This document shows positions 24,933 through 32,228 of a stretch of 36,501 nucleotides of DNA, piece after piece. The DNA comes from a virus. A program made the position numbers and the translations under genes. Below the pieces are notes generated by a model. It had not been told where the DNA came from. It searched no databases and saw only the letters and a list, made by a program, of their open reading frames with translations. Where the stretch lies: positions 1 through 36,501 of the IMG/VR virus record IMGVR_UViG_3300032271_001334. One strand, 5' to 3'. The first letter of the stretch is position 1. The number at the start of each line of letters is the position of its first letter.

Positions 24933-25132
24933 TTGCAGCCACCCTTGCCTAATGCTGCGCGGCGCTCATTCAGCCAAAGCCTAACCATATAAGGGGTTCG
25001 ACCGATTGCTCTTGCTATGCGGCGCTCAGGCCAATTATACGGTGTTGCTGACAGGAGATACACCCAGGGGCGCTGTTGAAGGGGTGATAGCTGAAGCAAG
25101 TCGTCAGGTAGCGGTGATGGCTCTTCGATCAT
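24929..25132 (-). CDS. Small helix-turn-helix regulator
   Basis: Encodes 67 aa from ATG 25132; the longer frame to 25297 runs across the divergent promoter and into the opposite gene and is unlikely. Residues W-P-E-R-R-I-A-R-A-I-G-R-T-P-Y-M-V-R-L-W-L-N-E-R-R form a helix-turn-helix. It is the first gene of the replication operon and is divergent from 25186, the place where cro- or repressor-type regulators often sit. No larger CI-like repressor is seen in the window. Confidence 0.55.
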   Translation of the reverse strand: MIEEPSPLPDDLLQLSPLQQRPWVYLLSATPYNWPERRIARAIGRTPYMVRLWLNERRAALGKGGCK

Positions 25133-25172
25133 AGGCGACTGTTGTACCTTACATTTACCGGCGCGGATTCGG

Positions 25173-25178
25173 TATAAC
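25173..25178 (+). promoter_or_regulatory. -10 box TATAAC, 7 bases before ATG 25186
   Basis: TATAAC followed by GCCCTGA and then ATG. TTACAT (25149-25154) lies 18 bases upstream as a weak -35. With no ribosome site between, transcription would start at or next to the ATG, giving a leaderless mRNA. Confidence 0.4.
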
Positions 25179-25185
25179 GCCCTGA

Positions 25186-25485
25186 ATGACAAAATACAAT
25201 TTTGAGTATGAGCCAAGGCCGATGAACTTTGGAGCAGCGTCTTTTGGGCCACCCACCACAAAAGCTCTGGCACAATTGGAACAGATACGCATATCACGCG
25301 GCATAGTTCAATTGGAAACGTGGCGGGCGATCATGGAGGCAATTGTTTCGATAACTTTGCCCGGTGAAACATTATCTTGCCCGACAAAATCAAGGCACAT
25401 AAGCGTTTGCATTGCCTTCTATCAATTTGCACCCGAAAAAACCGTGCAAGCTATAGAGCAATGCGCATTCGATGAGCTGGCATGA
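25186..25485 (+). CDS. Protein of unknown function
   Basis: Encodes 99 aa. No family is recognised. It is a soluble, mixed protein with three Cys in the second half and a helical C-terminus (EKTVQAIEQCAFDELA). It is the first plus-strand gene opposite the HTH regulator and probably early. The start has no Shine-Dalgarno but follows a -10-like box by 7 bases. Confidence 0.55.
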   Translation: MTKYNFEYEPRPMNFGAASFGPPTTKALAQLEQIRISRGIVQLETWRAIMEAIVSITLPGETLSCPTKSRHISVCIAFYQFAPEKTVQAIEQCAFDELA

Positions 25486-25504
25486 AATTGCAATTATGTT
25501 TTTG

Positions 25505-25512
25505 GGGTTAGA
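25505..25512 (+). promoter_or_regulatory. GGGTTAGA box before GTG 25519
   Basis: GGGTTAGA, then 6 bases, then GTG. It gives the start of the membrane protein gene and is the only member of the box family outside the head and tail genes. Confidence 0.45.
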
Positions 25513-25518
25513 TGTTAT

Positions 25519-25977
25519 GTGAAATGGCCCAGCTATGATGGAAGTCGAAAAACTGGGCTTAGGGCTAGATTTATGTGGATCATCTATGTTGCGATAGCCC
25601 AGCATTTTGTTTGGGCGTGGTGCCTTTGGAGAGAGCCAGCGTGTGGCAATGTAACATCCATAGCTTGCATGAGTCTTTGGCTTGGACCCGCACTTTGGTT
25701 TGTCCTATTCATTGTTGCGTTTTTGGCGCTAATATCTTCTTTTTATCACAAGACGGTTGCCAGCAAATTACTGGTCGTCCCGCAACAATTACTTCTTTTA
25801 GTTTCGTCTGCTGGAGCAATTAACGCAATTTTTACCGAAAAATTTGCAGATGGCGTCCATCGAAACCTATATTTTATCCTTGCCGATCAAATTCCGGCGG
25901 TGCTTATTGCTGTCGGGCACACTTTTGCGTTACTGGAATTGTTTCGCTCTCCAAAAATCCTTTACGTGCGTAAATGA
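25519..25977 (+). CDS. Four-helix membrane protein, holin candidate
   Basis: Encodes 152 aa. Hydrophobic segments at about 18-37, 52-75, 84-104 and 117-141 suggest four membrane helices with short loops. The next gene, coupled by ATGA, is a membrane-anchored coiled coil like an inner spanin, so the pair resembles a lysis cassette. No holin family motif was recognised. The GTG start is set by the GGGTTAGA box, shared with late structural genes, which also fits late expression. Confidence 0.55.
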   Translation: MKWPSYDGSRKTGLRARFMWIIYVAIAQHFVWAWCLWREPACGNVTSIACMSLWLGPALWFVLFIVAFLALISSFYHKTVASKLLVVPQQLLLLVSSAGAINAIFTEKFADGVHRNLYFILADQIPAVLIAVGHTFALLELFRSPKILYVRK

Positions 25978-26225
25978 ACACCTTTGTAATCCTCATCCCC
26001 ATATTGATCTCAAGTCTAACATTTTTGCATGGCGTCATTGTCGCCCGTGGTACAGCAAGAAAAGACGAAGTTTCGGTTGTCCGTGACGTATACGAAACGC
26101 TAGCTCAGGAAGTCGAGCGACTAAGAATCCGTAGCGAAGAGTGTGACCAAGACCGTGTTCGACTTGCAGCTCAAATTGAAACCCTAAAGAAACAAATGTC
26201 TGCCAGCGAAGATAAATCGCACTAG
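25974..26225 (+). CDS. Membrane-anchored coiled-coil protein, i-spanin-like
   Basis: Encodes 83 aa. One N-terminal membrane helix (about 3-24) is followed by an uninterrupted charged coiled coil (about 33-78, with heptad Leu/Val/Ile) and a short polar end. This is the layout of Rz-type inner-membrane spanins, though it is shorter than Rz and no Rz1-like lipoprotein ORF was found within it. ATGA overlap with the holin candidate supports a lysis role. Confidence 0.5.
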   Translation: MNTFVILIPILISSLTFLHGVIVARGTARKDEVSVVRDVYETLAQEVERLRIRSEECDQDRVRLAAQIETLKKQMSASEDKSH

Positions 26226-26339
26226 TTTTTTTATGTGTTTAAGAAATTGCTGGATTCTTGCATGTTTCTAACTTATTTTTGCCATTCGACATTTTTTAGC
26301 AATAAGACCTAATATTGCATCTATCTTTTGTTTTGCGTG

Positions 26340-26345
26340 TATAAT
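26340..26345 (+). promoter_or_regulatory. -10 box TATAAT, 8 bases before ATG 26354
   Basis: Perfect TATAAT in an AT-rich 128-base gap (26226-26353). TTGCAT lies 19 bases upstream. With AGTTTTCT between the box and ATG, the mRNA would have almost no leader. Confidence 0.55.
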
Positions 26346-26353
26346 AGTTTTCT

Positions 26354-26554
26354 ATGGAACTCAAACCACAGGGCCCACCAAAAGGCGGCCAGCGCGGGCC
26401 ACGCCCAGCTATGACAGCAGACATCGTTAAAAAAGCCACCGAATGGCGGCAAGACGGCTATAGCTACAAGCAAATTGCCGAAACGCTTGGCATAAACATG
26501 ACCACGGTTTATCGGGCATTGAAAGGTGTCACAATTCAGGAGGAACAGAATTAA
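26354..26554 (+). CDS. Small helix-turn-helix protein (resolvase-type HTH)
   Basis: Encodes 66 aa. The N-terminus is Gly/Pro/Arg rich. Residues ATEWRQDGYSYKQIAETLGINMTTVYRALK are a classical helix-turn-helix like that of Hin-type recombinases, with no catalytic domain. It is probably a transcription regulator of the short operon up to the integrase. The promoter lies 8 bases upstream and the start has no Shine-Dalgarno. Confidence 0.65.
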   Translation: MELKPQGPPKGGQRGPRPAMTADIVKKATEWRQDGYSYKQIAETLGINMTTVYRALKGVTIQEEQN

Positions 26555-26558
26555 CGCT

Positions 26559-26843
26559 ATGGACGCACAGTTACAGTGTTCTTCAGTGCGGATGTATTTA
26601 ACGGAGCCTGGAACATCTAAGCAGATTAAAGCATGGGGTTACGATTATAGTTCACAAGAGCTTAGAGTAACATTTGCCAATGATACAACTTACGCATATT
26701 CCAATGTTCCGGCTGCCATCGTCTCGTTAACGTTTTTTCAGACGGCTTCTAGCCTTGGCAACGCCTTTAATGAATACATCAAAACCCAACCTTACCCTTA
26801 TTGCAGGGTGTTAAGCACCGCAAGGTCGGAGGTATTACGATGA
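26559..26843 (+). CDS. KTSC-domain protein
   Basis: Encodes 94 aa. The KTSC pattern is visible: S-K-Q-I-K-A-W-G-Y-D, L-R-V-T-F-A-N-D-x-x-Y-A-Y-x-N-V-P and a C-terminal Y-P-Y-C-R-V. The usual Lys-Thr-Ser-Cys positions are only partly kept. Domain function is unknown; it occurs in phages and lysyl-tRNA synthetase-linked proteins. The start is unsure: AGGAGG lies 15 bases before ATG 26559 but 6 bases before an in-frame ATT at 26550, and a GTG at 26526 also exists. Confidence 0.7.
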   Translation: MDAQLQCSSVRMYLTEPGTSKQIKAWGYDYSSQELRVTFANDTTYAYSNVPAAIVSLTFFQTASSLGNAFNEYIKTQPYPYCRVLSTARSEVLR

Positions 26844-27013
26844 TCTTGGTAACTGCTAAACGTAGTTATGGCGCAGAAGACATTGTTGGGGCAATTATTT
26901 GCTGGGCTGTAATCTTTTTAATGATCGGGTATACCTGGGCTTGGCAAGCTGAACGGAGTCGAATTGAATCTTGCCGGACAGATTCTCATTATTGTCAGGA
27001 GACTACCAAATGA
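26840..27013 (+). CDS. Small single-span membrane protein
   Basis: Encodes 57 aa. The start at 26840 is given by GGAGGT 6 bases upstream and by the ATGA overlap. One membrane helix (about 13-36) precedes a polar tail with two Cys. Function is unknown. It is part of the coupled chain of short genes before the integrase. Confidence 0.55.
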   Translation: MILVTAKRSYGAEDIVGAIICWAVIFLMIGYTWAWQAERSRIESCRTDSHYCQETTK

Positions 27014-27246
27014 GCGTAAATCCTATAGTCGAAATTGTGGCTTCTACGGTTTACTACAATGGCGGAAAGGTAGCGTACCGGCTGGTTTTTATTGACGGAC
27101 CCAACAAATATCTGGTACTTGCGGATGGTTTAGACCACGGACAAGCCATTATATTGCGCGATACCTACAACTTGATTGTGGGCAACGCTAGTAAAAACCG
27201 CAAAATTTCAAACAAAGCCAATATTGCCGGATCGAGTGCATTATGA
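27010..27246 (+). CDS. Small protein of unknown function
   Basis: Encodes 78 aa. AGGAG lies 8 bases before ATG 27010, which overlaps the previous stop (ATGA). It is predicted to be a small beta-rich protein: N-terminal strands with Y-Y-N-G-G-K-V-A-Y-R, then a D-G-L-D-H-G turn. It is not recognised. Confidence 0.55.
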   Translation: MSVNPIVEIVASTVYYNGGKVAYRLVFIDGPNKYLVLADGLDHGQAIILRDTYNLIVGNASKNRKISNKANIAGSSAL

Positions 27247-27359
27247 TGGATGGCAACGATCCAATTATGCCTAATCCAGAGATGGGCAAAATGCATTTTG
27301 ATGACATTGGCGCTTATCTCCGGTTAAGCAAGCGCCCGATATTTTGCGGCAAGATTTAG
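27243..27359 (+). CDS. Very short coupled ORF of unknown function
   Basis: A 38-aa ORF starting in an ATGA overlap with the previous gene and ending TAG at 27357-27359. It is Met-, Pro- and Asp-rich at the start and ends basic. The coupling is the main support. It is followed by a 113-base gap with a CACCCAC/GTGGGTG hairpin (27366-27400) before the integrase, where an attachment site would be expected. Confidence 0.4.
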   Translation: MMDGNDPIMPNPEMGKMHFDDIGAYLRLSKRPIFCGKI

Positions 27360-27457
27360 ACCTTGCACCCACTCGCCAGCTAAATGCTAAAGCGTGGGTG
27401 GTGTTGCTAGCATTGCCGGTAGGACAACCTGACAATATTTAGCGATTGATTAAAACG

Positions 27458-27466
27458 TGGTATAAT
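27458..27466 (+). promoter_or_regulatory. Integrase promoter, extended -10 TGG-TATAAT
   Basis: The same TGGTATAAT as at 13587. The ATG at 27473 begins 6 bases after the box, so the mRNA is probably leaderless. No good -35 is seen. Confidence 0.55.
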
Positions 27467-27472
27467 GATTGC

Positions 27473-28303
27473 ATGGAACTTGTTCAGCAATCCGTTACAT
27501 CCCTTTTTTTATCCGGTCGTCCGGCTACTACAACCAGATTATATTCTGCCGATTTGGGAAAATTTGTTCAATTTATTGGAAAAGATTTGCTTTTAGCAAC
27601 CCCATTTGACGTGCAGGGTTTTTTGGATTCTATTGATTCGCCGGTAGGTGCTGAACGTGCGTTAAAAGTCATTCGGAGTTTTTTTAGTTTTGCCGTAAAA
27701 GTTGGGGCTTTGCAACGCAATCCAGCGATTGTTGCAAAAGTAGTGATCTTAGATCGCCCGGTATGGACTCGCATTTTAACCGAAATCGATGTGCAGCGGA
27801 TTATGTTAGAATTGCAACGTAAAGATGGCGCGTTAGGTGCGCTACTGTATGGCACAGGGTTGCGGCGCTCGGAAGCGGTGGCCGTCAATATTAATGATAT
27901 TCGGGAGGTTGCCGGTGGGGCAGTTTTAACCGTTATAGGCAAAGGGGGTAAAGCCCGCCAGGTCGTTTTGTCTAGCTGGGTATGGGTTGCAGTTAAAGCT
28001 CAAATGGATGCAGTAGGTGAAGGATGCTTGTTCCAGGGTCGTCAAGGGGCGTTGTCGGACAGTCAAATTTACCGACGATTCAAGGAAGCTGCCGTAGCGG
28101 CAGGCTTGCCACACGTTTCGCCCCACTGGTTTAGGCATAGCCATGTAAGTCACGCTTTGGACAACGGATGCCCGGTACATGTCGTGCAGCAATCGGTAGG
28201 ACACGCATCGTTAGCCACGACAACGGCTTATGCGCATGTAAAACCATCGAGTAGTCCGTCGTCCTACTTGCGTGATTTATGCGGGGGTGGTTGTCAGCTA
28301 TAG
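27473..28303 (+). CDS. int: Tyrosine-family integrase
   Basis: Encodes 276 aa. The N-terminal SAM-like DNA-binding domain is about 1-92. The catalytic domain has R131 (TGLRRSE), K157 (VIGKGGK), H218-x-x-R221 (HWFRHSH), H244 (VGHAS) and the nucleophile Y253 (TTTAYAH), the complete RKHRHY set. The size is that of XerC/D-like recombinases without an arm-binding domain. It would integrate the phage into the host chromosome, so the phage is probably temperate. I start at ATG 27473; the in-frame TTG at 27446 lies upstream of the -10 box. A terminator follows, separating it from the late genes. Confidence 0.9.
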   Translation: MELVQQSVTSLFLSGRPATTTRLYSADLGKFVQFIGKDLLLATPFDVQGFLDSIDSPVGAERALKVIRSFFSFAVKVGALQRNPAIVAKVVILDRPVWTRILTEIDVQRIMLELQRKDGALGALLYGTGLRRSEAVAVNINDIREVAGGAVLTVIGKGGKARQVVLSSWVWVAVKAQMDAVGEGCLFQGRQGALSDSQIYRRFKEAAVAAGLPHVSPHWFRHSHVSHALDNGCPVHVVQQSVGHASLATTTAYAHVKPSSSPSSYLRDLCGGGCQL

Positions 28304-28360
28304 GGGTTAGAATTATTGCGGCGGGTGCAAGCCGTAAATTGCGCCATTTTGCAAAGGGGT

Positions 28361-28394
28361 CGGGGTTAGGTGTAAACCTACCCCGCTTTATTTT
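28361..28394 (+). terminator. Rho-independent terminator after the integrase
   Basis: CGGGGT (28361-28366) pairs with ACCCCG (28380-28385) and, after a bulged T, AGGT pairs with ACCT, with a GTAA loop. CTTTATTTT follows. It insulates the portal gene from integrase transcription. Confidence 0.75.
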
Positions 28395-28415
28395 AGGGAG
28401 TGCAACGCTGCAAAC

Positions 28416-28423
28416 GGGTTAGA
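28416..28423 (+). promoter_or_regulatory. GGGTTAGA box before the portal gene
   Basis: GGGTTAGA, then TTCAGC, then ATG 28430. It lies just past the integrase terminator at the head of the late operon, so new transcription must start near here. The box decides the start against the in-frame GTG at 28400. Confidence 0.5.
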
Positions 28424-28429
28424 TTCAGC

Positions 28430-29884
28430 ATGGCAACAAAAAAGCAAGGCGAAAAATTGCCGAATAAAAAGCTGGAAAGCGATTTAGACGCCGAGTTACT
28501 AAAAGAACTGGGCGGAATCCGTGGCGCTGAATCCAACAATATTTCCGCGTCTAGCCGGACTTTGTGGTGGGATCGAGCCGTTATTGCAATTAACGATTCG
28601 GTTGATGACATTGAGGCAACATATGGGCCAACGCTGTATGATGAAATGATGACCGACCCAACAGCACAAGGGGTAGTCAATGCGCTTGTGGCTTTGGTAC
28701 AGCAGTGCCGACCTGACCTGAAAGCATCGCACGAAAACAACGCTTACGCCAAAATGTCAGATGTGCAGCGTGAAGAAGCTGAAGCGTCGCAAGAAATTCT
28801 CAAATTTTGCGTATATTCCTTGGAGCGCTTGGGGCAAAACTGCAATAGTTCCGCCACAACCTTAATGCGGGAGATGGTCGAGCGAGCTGTAACGCACGGT
28901 CATTGCCTTGCAGAGATCATCTATGAATTTATGGAAACCGGCCTTTACGCTGGCAAATTGGTGTTGCGGTCAATTGTTCCTAAGCCGAGAGAGCGTTACG
29001 TTCATTTAGTCGATCAGCAAAATGGATTAATCGGAGTTCAGGCCATTATTCCTGGCAAAAACTATGCTATATGGAATGGAGTATGGGACAAAAGCACAAT
29101 AACAGGCATTCCAGGTTTTTTACCTAAATCCAAAGTTTTCAATTTTGCTTTTTGGAGCAAAAATGGATCTCCAATTGGTCGCTCTTTGCTGCGTGGTGCA
29201 TATCGTCCGTGGATCAAACGAAAAATGGGAGACACGGAAGATTTGAACACTGCCATGTCGTTTGGTGGCGGGCAATGGAGCGCCGAAGCGGATGTAAAAG
29301 TTAGAGCAACCGATCAGGGCACCAAAGATTTGGAAACGTCAGTCAAGCGCATGTCCAATTCGGGCACAATGGTGTTGCCTCCAGGATACACACTTAAACG
29401 ACACAATCCAGCACAGGTAGATTTTTTCCAAGGGTTTTTGCAACGATGCCGAACCGACATTACTGAAGGCATTTTTGGAGCTGCGCGAGCGTTTATCGAA
29501 AGCAAAAGCGGGTCGAAAGCAGATTCACAAACCGCCCAGGACATCAGCCTAATTGTGGCCGAAGTGATTGCTGATGCTTACGGGGAGTCATTGCGCAGTC
29601 AAATTTTGTATCCACTGGTTCAATTAAATTTTGGAATTGACGCAGCCGATAAATTTACTCCGCAAGTTATTCTGAACCATCCTACGACACAGGATATCCC
29701 ACGAATGGCCGAAGCTTTGGCGCATCTAATGTCATCGAGCGCTCTTCCTAAAAATATGCTGTCGCAAGCCGTGGAAAAATGGTTGGGGTTGACGTGGCAA
29801 GAGCCTGATGACTGGGACACAGCATTTCTCACTCCGGGCAAGCAAGCCAAGCAGCCGGGTGGAATAGATAAGCGAGATTTATAG
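28430..29884 (+). CDS. Portal protein (Mu gp29 / DUF935-like)
   Basis: Encodes 484 aa. Family-type features: an N-terminal helical region with D-P-T-A-Q-G-V-V-N-A-L (subunit helix), E-I-I-Y-E-F and a central G-S-P-I-G-R-S-L-L-R-G-A-Y-R-P-W element typical of portals, followed by a K-R-M-x-N-S-G-T-x-V-L-P segment and a helical C-terminus. It forms the dodecameric ring through which the terminase packs DNA. As the first gene of the late operon it is followed by small genes and the head protease. Confidence 0.75.
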   Translation: MATKKQGEKLPNKKLESDLDAELLKELGGIRGAESNNISASSRTLWWDRAVIAINDSVDDIEATYGPTLYDEMMTDPTAQGVVNALVALVQQCRPDLKASHENNAYAKMSDVQREEAEASQEILKFCVYSLERLGQNCNSSATTLMREMVERAVTHGHCLAEIIYEFMETGLYAGKLVLRSIVPKPRERYVHLVDQQNGLIGVQAIIPGKNYAIWNGVWDKSTITGIPGFLPKSKVFNFAFWSKNGSPIGRSLLRGAYRPWIKRKMGDTEDLNTAMSFGGGQWSAEADVKVRATDQGTKDLETSVKRMSNSGTMVLPPGYTLKRHNPAQVDFFQGFLQRCRTDITEGIFGAARAFIESKSGSKADSQTAQDISLIVAEVIADAYGESLRSQILYPLVQLNFGIDAADKFTPQVILNHPTTQDIPRMAEALAHLMSSSALPKNMLSQAVEKWLGLTWQEPDDWDTAFLTPGKQAKQPGGIDKRDL

Positions 29885-29891
29885 GGTTAGA
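29884..29891 (+). promoter_or_regulatory. GGGTTAGA box before 29897
   Basis: The box starts in the stop codon of the portal gene: TAG-GGTTAGA, then AAGAT, then ATG. The arrangement is the same as at 2440. Confidence 0.45.
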
Positions 29892-29896
29892 AAGAT

Positions 29897-30343
29897 ATGT
29901 CCGAAACTTGGTTTACAGGCAATCCAACATGCGAAGGCAATAATCGGGTCTTGGTGGTTGGTGCCGATTATGTGCAAAAGGAAACCGGCTGGCGATTCGC
30001 CTTGCATGTCGAAGTTGACCCAGGCAAAACGGTTCAAGAATCTTGCGCAATCTTGCAAACATTAAAAGGTGAAGGCGAGACAAATTTTGACTTTATTGCG
30101 TTGCAAATTATCGGTACTATCGAGGAATGGATATTGCAATATAACGCTAATCGGTTGTTGCGAATACAATGTTGCTTGTTAAATGCAAACCGGTTTGGGT
30201 TGCCGGTGCATGTATGTTGCCCCGAACAATTGCTCAATTATCTTGGCTGGAGTGAAAATGCGCTGACCGAGATTAAAGAAAGTTCGGAATCCAGTGGTGT
30301 ACTTTGGGGTCTAAATATTGAACCTTTAAACGAGGTGCAATAA
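29897..30343 (+). CDS. Protein of unknown function in the head module
   Basis: Encodes 148 aa. No motif is recognised. The sequence looks like a compact alpha/beta protein, with V-L-V-V-G-A-D-Y at the N-terminus and an R-L-L-R-I-Q-C-C-L-L strand with a C-C pair later. It sits between the portal and the GH75-like gene, has its own GGGTTAGA box, and overlaps the next start (TAATG). Confidence 0.5.
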   Translation: MSETWFTGNPTCEGNNRVLVVGADYVQKETGWRFALHVEVDPGKTVQESCAILQTLKGEGETNFDFIALQIIGTIEEWILQYNANRLLRIQCCLLNANRFGLPVHVCCPEQLLNYLGWSENALTEIKESSESSGVLWGLNIEPLNEVQ

Positions 30344-30918
30344 TGCTAATAGATCAATTAAGGGCTTTGCCCCACGCAACGTACATTCCGTCAATTTCGA
30401 TAGCAAAATTCCAATCGGGAATTATGTTTACAGATGGGTCGCTTTTGATCCGAACATCGGAAGCCGATCTGGATACTGACGGGATTGATTCAGGCGCGAT
30501 TGATATTTGGGACGCAGATCACCAATCGCAAACGTCCATTGATCCAAGCGGGCAATGGCTAGGAGCAAATGAAATCCCATATGTGGTGCTGCCAAAATGG
30601 CTAGCTGATGCTAATAAATTTTCGCTTGGCACGGTTTGCATGGTGGCTCTTGGGCTCAATGCCGAAACTTACGCATTTGGAATTTTGGCTGATTACGGCC
30701 CAACCCACAAGATTGGTGAGGCAAGTATTCAAATGTGGCGGCTCTTGGGGCAAGAGCGTGTAAAAAATTACAAGGTTGTAAACCAAGGAATTGATGGGCC
30801 TTGCAGATTTTTATTTTTCAAAAATTCGGCTATAACAATGGCGACCAACACAAATGACATTCAGGTCACCGGCGCTAAACTGCTCAACAATCTTTTAAAT
30901 TCTGAGGCGGGAAAATGA
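30343..30918 (+). CDS. GH75 (chitosanase-family) glycoside hydrolase, endolysin candidate
   Basis: Encodes 191 aa, with GAGGTG 6-7 bases upstream. It matches the GH75 pattern: an acidic turn (D42, D44, D46, G47), P-Y-V-V-L-P (residues 79-84), G-x-V-C-M-V strands and D117-Y-G-P-x4-G-E126-A-S, the segment holding the catalytic Asp and Glu in the family. GH75 enzymes cut chitosan, and phage members presumably cut peptidoglycan or another wall glycan. No other endolysin is found in the window, so this may be the lysin, unusually placed inside the head genes. No signal peptide is seen. Confidence 0.65.
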   Translation: MLIDQLRALPHATYIPSISIAKFQSGIMFTDGSLLIRTSEADLDTDGIDSGAIDIWDADHQSQTSIDPSGQWLGANEIPYVVLPKWLADANKFSLGTVCMVALGLNAETYAFGILADYGPTHKIGEASIQMWRLLGQERVKNYKVVNQGIDGPCRFLFFKNSAITMATNTNDIQVTGAKLLNNLLNSEAGK

Positions 30919-32228
30919 ACGTAGTAGATCAACGATTTTTAAACGCAATTGCCACTCACGGCGCGTACTGGGCGCTAGATCAAAAGGCAGTAACCGGAAT
31001 TGTGGCTGAATTAAATGCCGAAACTTATGCAAGTCATTTGGCACGCGCTAAAGCAAATTCAAAACCTGAAGTTGAGCAAACAGCGGCGGGTAATATTGCG
31101 ATGATTTATGTTGAAGGAGTTTTGACTAAAAAGGGAGCATCTTTATCGGCTCAATCATCAACAATTTTAATTCGCCAGGCGGTTCGCGATGCAATTGCCG
31201 ATGACACTAAAACGGGAATTGTTTTGGTGTTTGACAGTCCAGGCGGCGCAATTTTTGGAACACACGAATTAGCGGAAGATATTGCAGCAGGCAATTTGAT
31301 TAAACCTATTTATGCTTACGTTGACGGGGTTTGCGCTTCCGCAGCTTACTGGATTGCCTCGCAATGTCGGGAAATATGGGCTGGCCCTAATAGCGTGGTT
31401 GGCTCGGTTGGAGTTTACACGGTTGTGGTGGATTCGTCGGCTCAAGCAATAATGGCTGGTGTTAAAGTGAACTTAATTGCAAGCGGTGAATATAAAGGCG
31501 CTGGGCAACCGGGTACAGAAGTTTCCGATAATCACGTTGCGGCAATTCATGCTGAGATTTTACCAATTTTTAATAATTTTAAGGAAGCAATTGCAATTGG
31601 CCGAAAACTTGATCCAGCAACAGTGGATGGCCTTGCTGATGGTCGCTGCTGGGTTGGTGAGCAAGGGGTAAGCGTGGGACTAGTGGATGTGATTGCTCCA
31701 CTCGAAACGCTGCTAGGTGCAATTGTTTCTACAGAAGGCAATACTAGTCTACAAAATGATTTAGATGAGGGGTTAGATCAATATATGGCAAAACAAAGCC
31801 TGTTGGAACAAGCGCTAACCTTAATGGGAATTAATAAACCCGCAGTCTCGGCAACCACCGAGGCGCCAACCGTGGATGTAGATTCGCTTAAAGCAGAATT
31901 GGCCCAGGCAAAAATTGAAGCGGCGACAAGTAAAGCCACTGGTTTTATTGCGGGATTGGTGCGCTCTGGATTACTAATCCCTGCGCAAGCAGATGGGGCG
32001 GTAAGTCTGCTAGCCCAGGCTTACCAGAATAGCCCGGAAATGGCAGCCGAAATGGAAGATGTGTTTTCAGCCGGAGCCGACAATACTTTGCAGAAATCAA
32101 TGTTAAGCGGAGCGATTGTCACTCCACTGGCTGCAACGGGTGCTGCAAATGAAGAAGCGGTTAAAGCAGCTTTAATGAGCATGACAAGTCTGGGTAAAAA
32201 AACTTTAGCCCAGAAAGGTGAAAAATAA
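30915..32228 (+). CDS. S49 (SppA/gpC-like) head maturation protease with scaffold domain
   Basis: Encodes 437 aa, ATGA-coupled. The S49 domain is at about 58-265: FDSPGG at 106-111, then VCASAAYWIAS with Ser142 as nucleophile, and GEYKGAG with Lys194 as the general base, the Ser-Lys dyad spacing of phage capsid proteases. The C-terminal 147 residues (291-437) are Ala/Gln/Lys-rich and helical, like a scaffold. As in lambda C/Nu3, this part can also be made separately from an internal ATG at 31785. It processes the prohead together with portal and capsid. Confidence 0.8.
   Translation: MNVVDQRFLNAIATHGAYWALDQKAVTGIVAELNAETYASHLARAKANSKPEVEQTAAGNIAMIYVEGVLTKKGASLSAQSSTILIRQAVRDAIADDTKTGIVLVFDSPGGAIFGTHELAEDIAAGNLIKPIYAYVDGVCASAAYWIASQCREIWAGPNSVVGSVGVYTVVVDSSAQAIMAGVKVNLIASGEYKGAGQPGTEVSDNHVAAIHAEILPIFNNFKEAIAIGRKLDPATVDGLADGRCWVGEQGVSVGLVDVIAPLETLLGAIVSTEGNTSLQNDLDEGLDQYMAKQSLLEQALTLMGINKPAVSATTEAPTVDVDSLKAELAQAKIEAATSKATGFIAGLVRSGLLIPAQADGAVSLLAQAYQNSPEMAAEMEDVFSAGADNTLQKSMLSGAIVTPLAATGAANEEAVKAALMSMTSLGKKTLAQKGEK
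31770..31777 (+). promoter_or_regulatory. GGGTTAGA box before the internal scaffold start
   Basis: GGGTTAGA lies inside the protease gene with TCAATAT before the in-frame ATG 31785 (7 bases after GA). It is partly preceded by GAGG. Its presence here, in the middle of a coding frame, argues that the box marks real starts. Confidence 0.45.
31785..32228 (+). CDS. Nested scaffold protein (Nu3-like)
   Basis: A 147-aa product from an in-frame internal start in the protease gene (Met291). The segment is helical with charged repeats (VDSLKAELAQAKIEAATSKAT) and a basic C-terminus, as needed for binding capsid during shell assembly. The lambda precedent for this arrangement is C/Nu3. A GGGTTAGA box and GAGGGG sit just upstream. 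Independent translation is inferred. Confidence 0.6.
   Translation: MAKQSLLEQALTLMGINKPAVSATTEAPTVDVDSLKAELAQAKIEAATSKATGFIAGLVRSGLLIPAQADGAVSLLAQAYQNSPEMAAEMEDVFSAGADNTLQKSMLSGAIVTPLAATGAANEEAVKAALMSMTSLGKKTLAQKGEK

Noticed and set aside
27395-27450. attP core near the integrase (imperfect dyad ATTGCCGGTAGG / CCTGACAAT)
   Set aside because: Plausible place, but the dyad is imperfect and without a host sequence no core can be assigned.
28316-28369. 17-codon TTG ORF after a GGGTTAGA box just past the integrase
   Set aside because: The box spacing is 6 rather than 7-9 and the ORF runs into the terminator stem. Probably a chance or decayed copy of the box.
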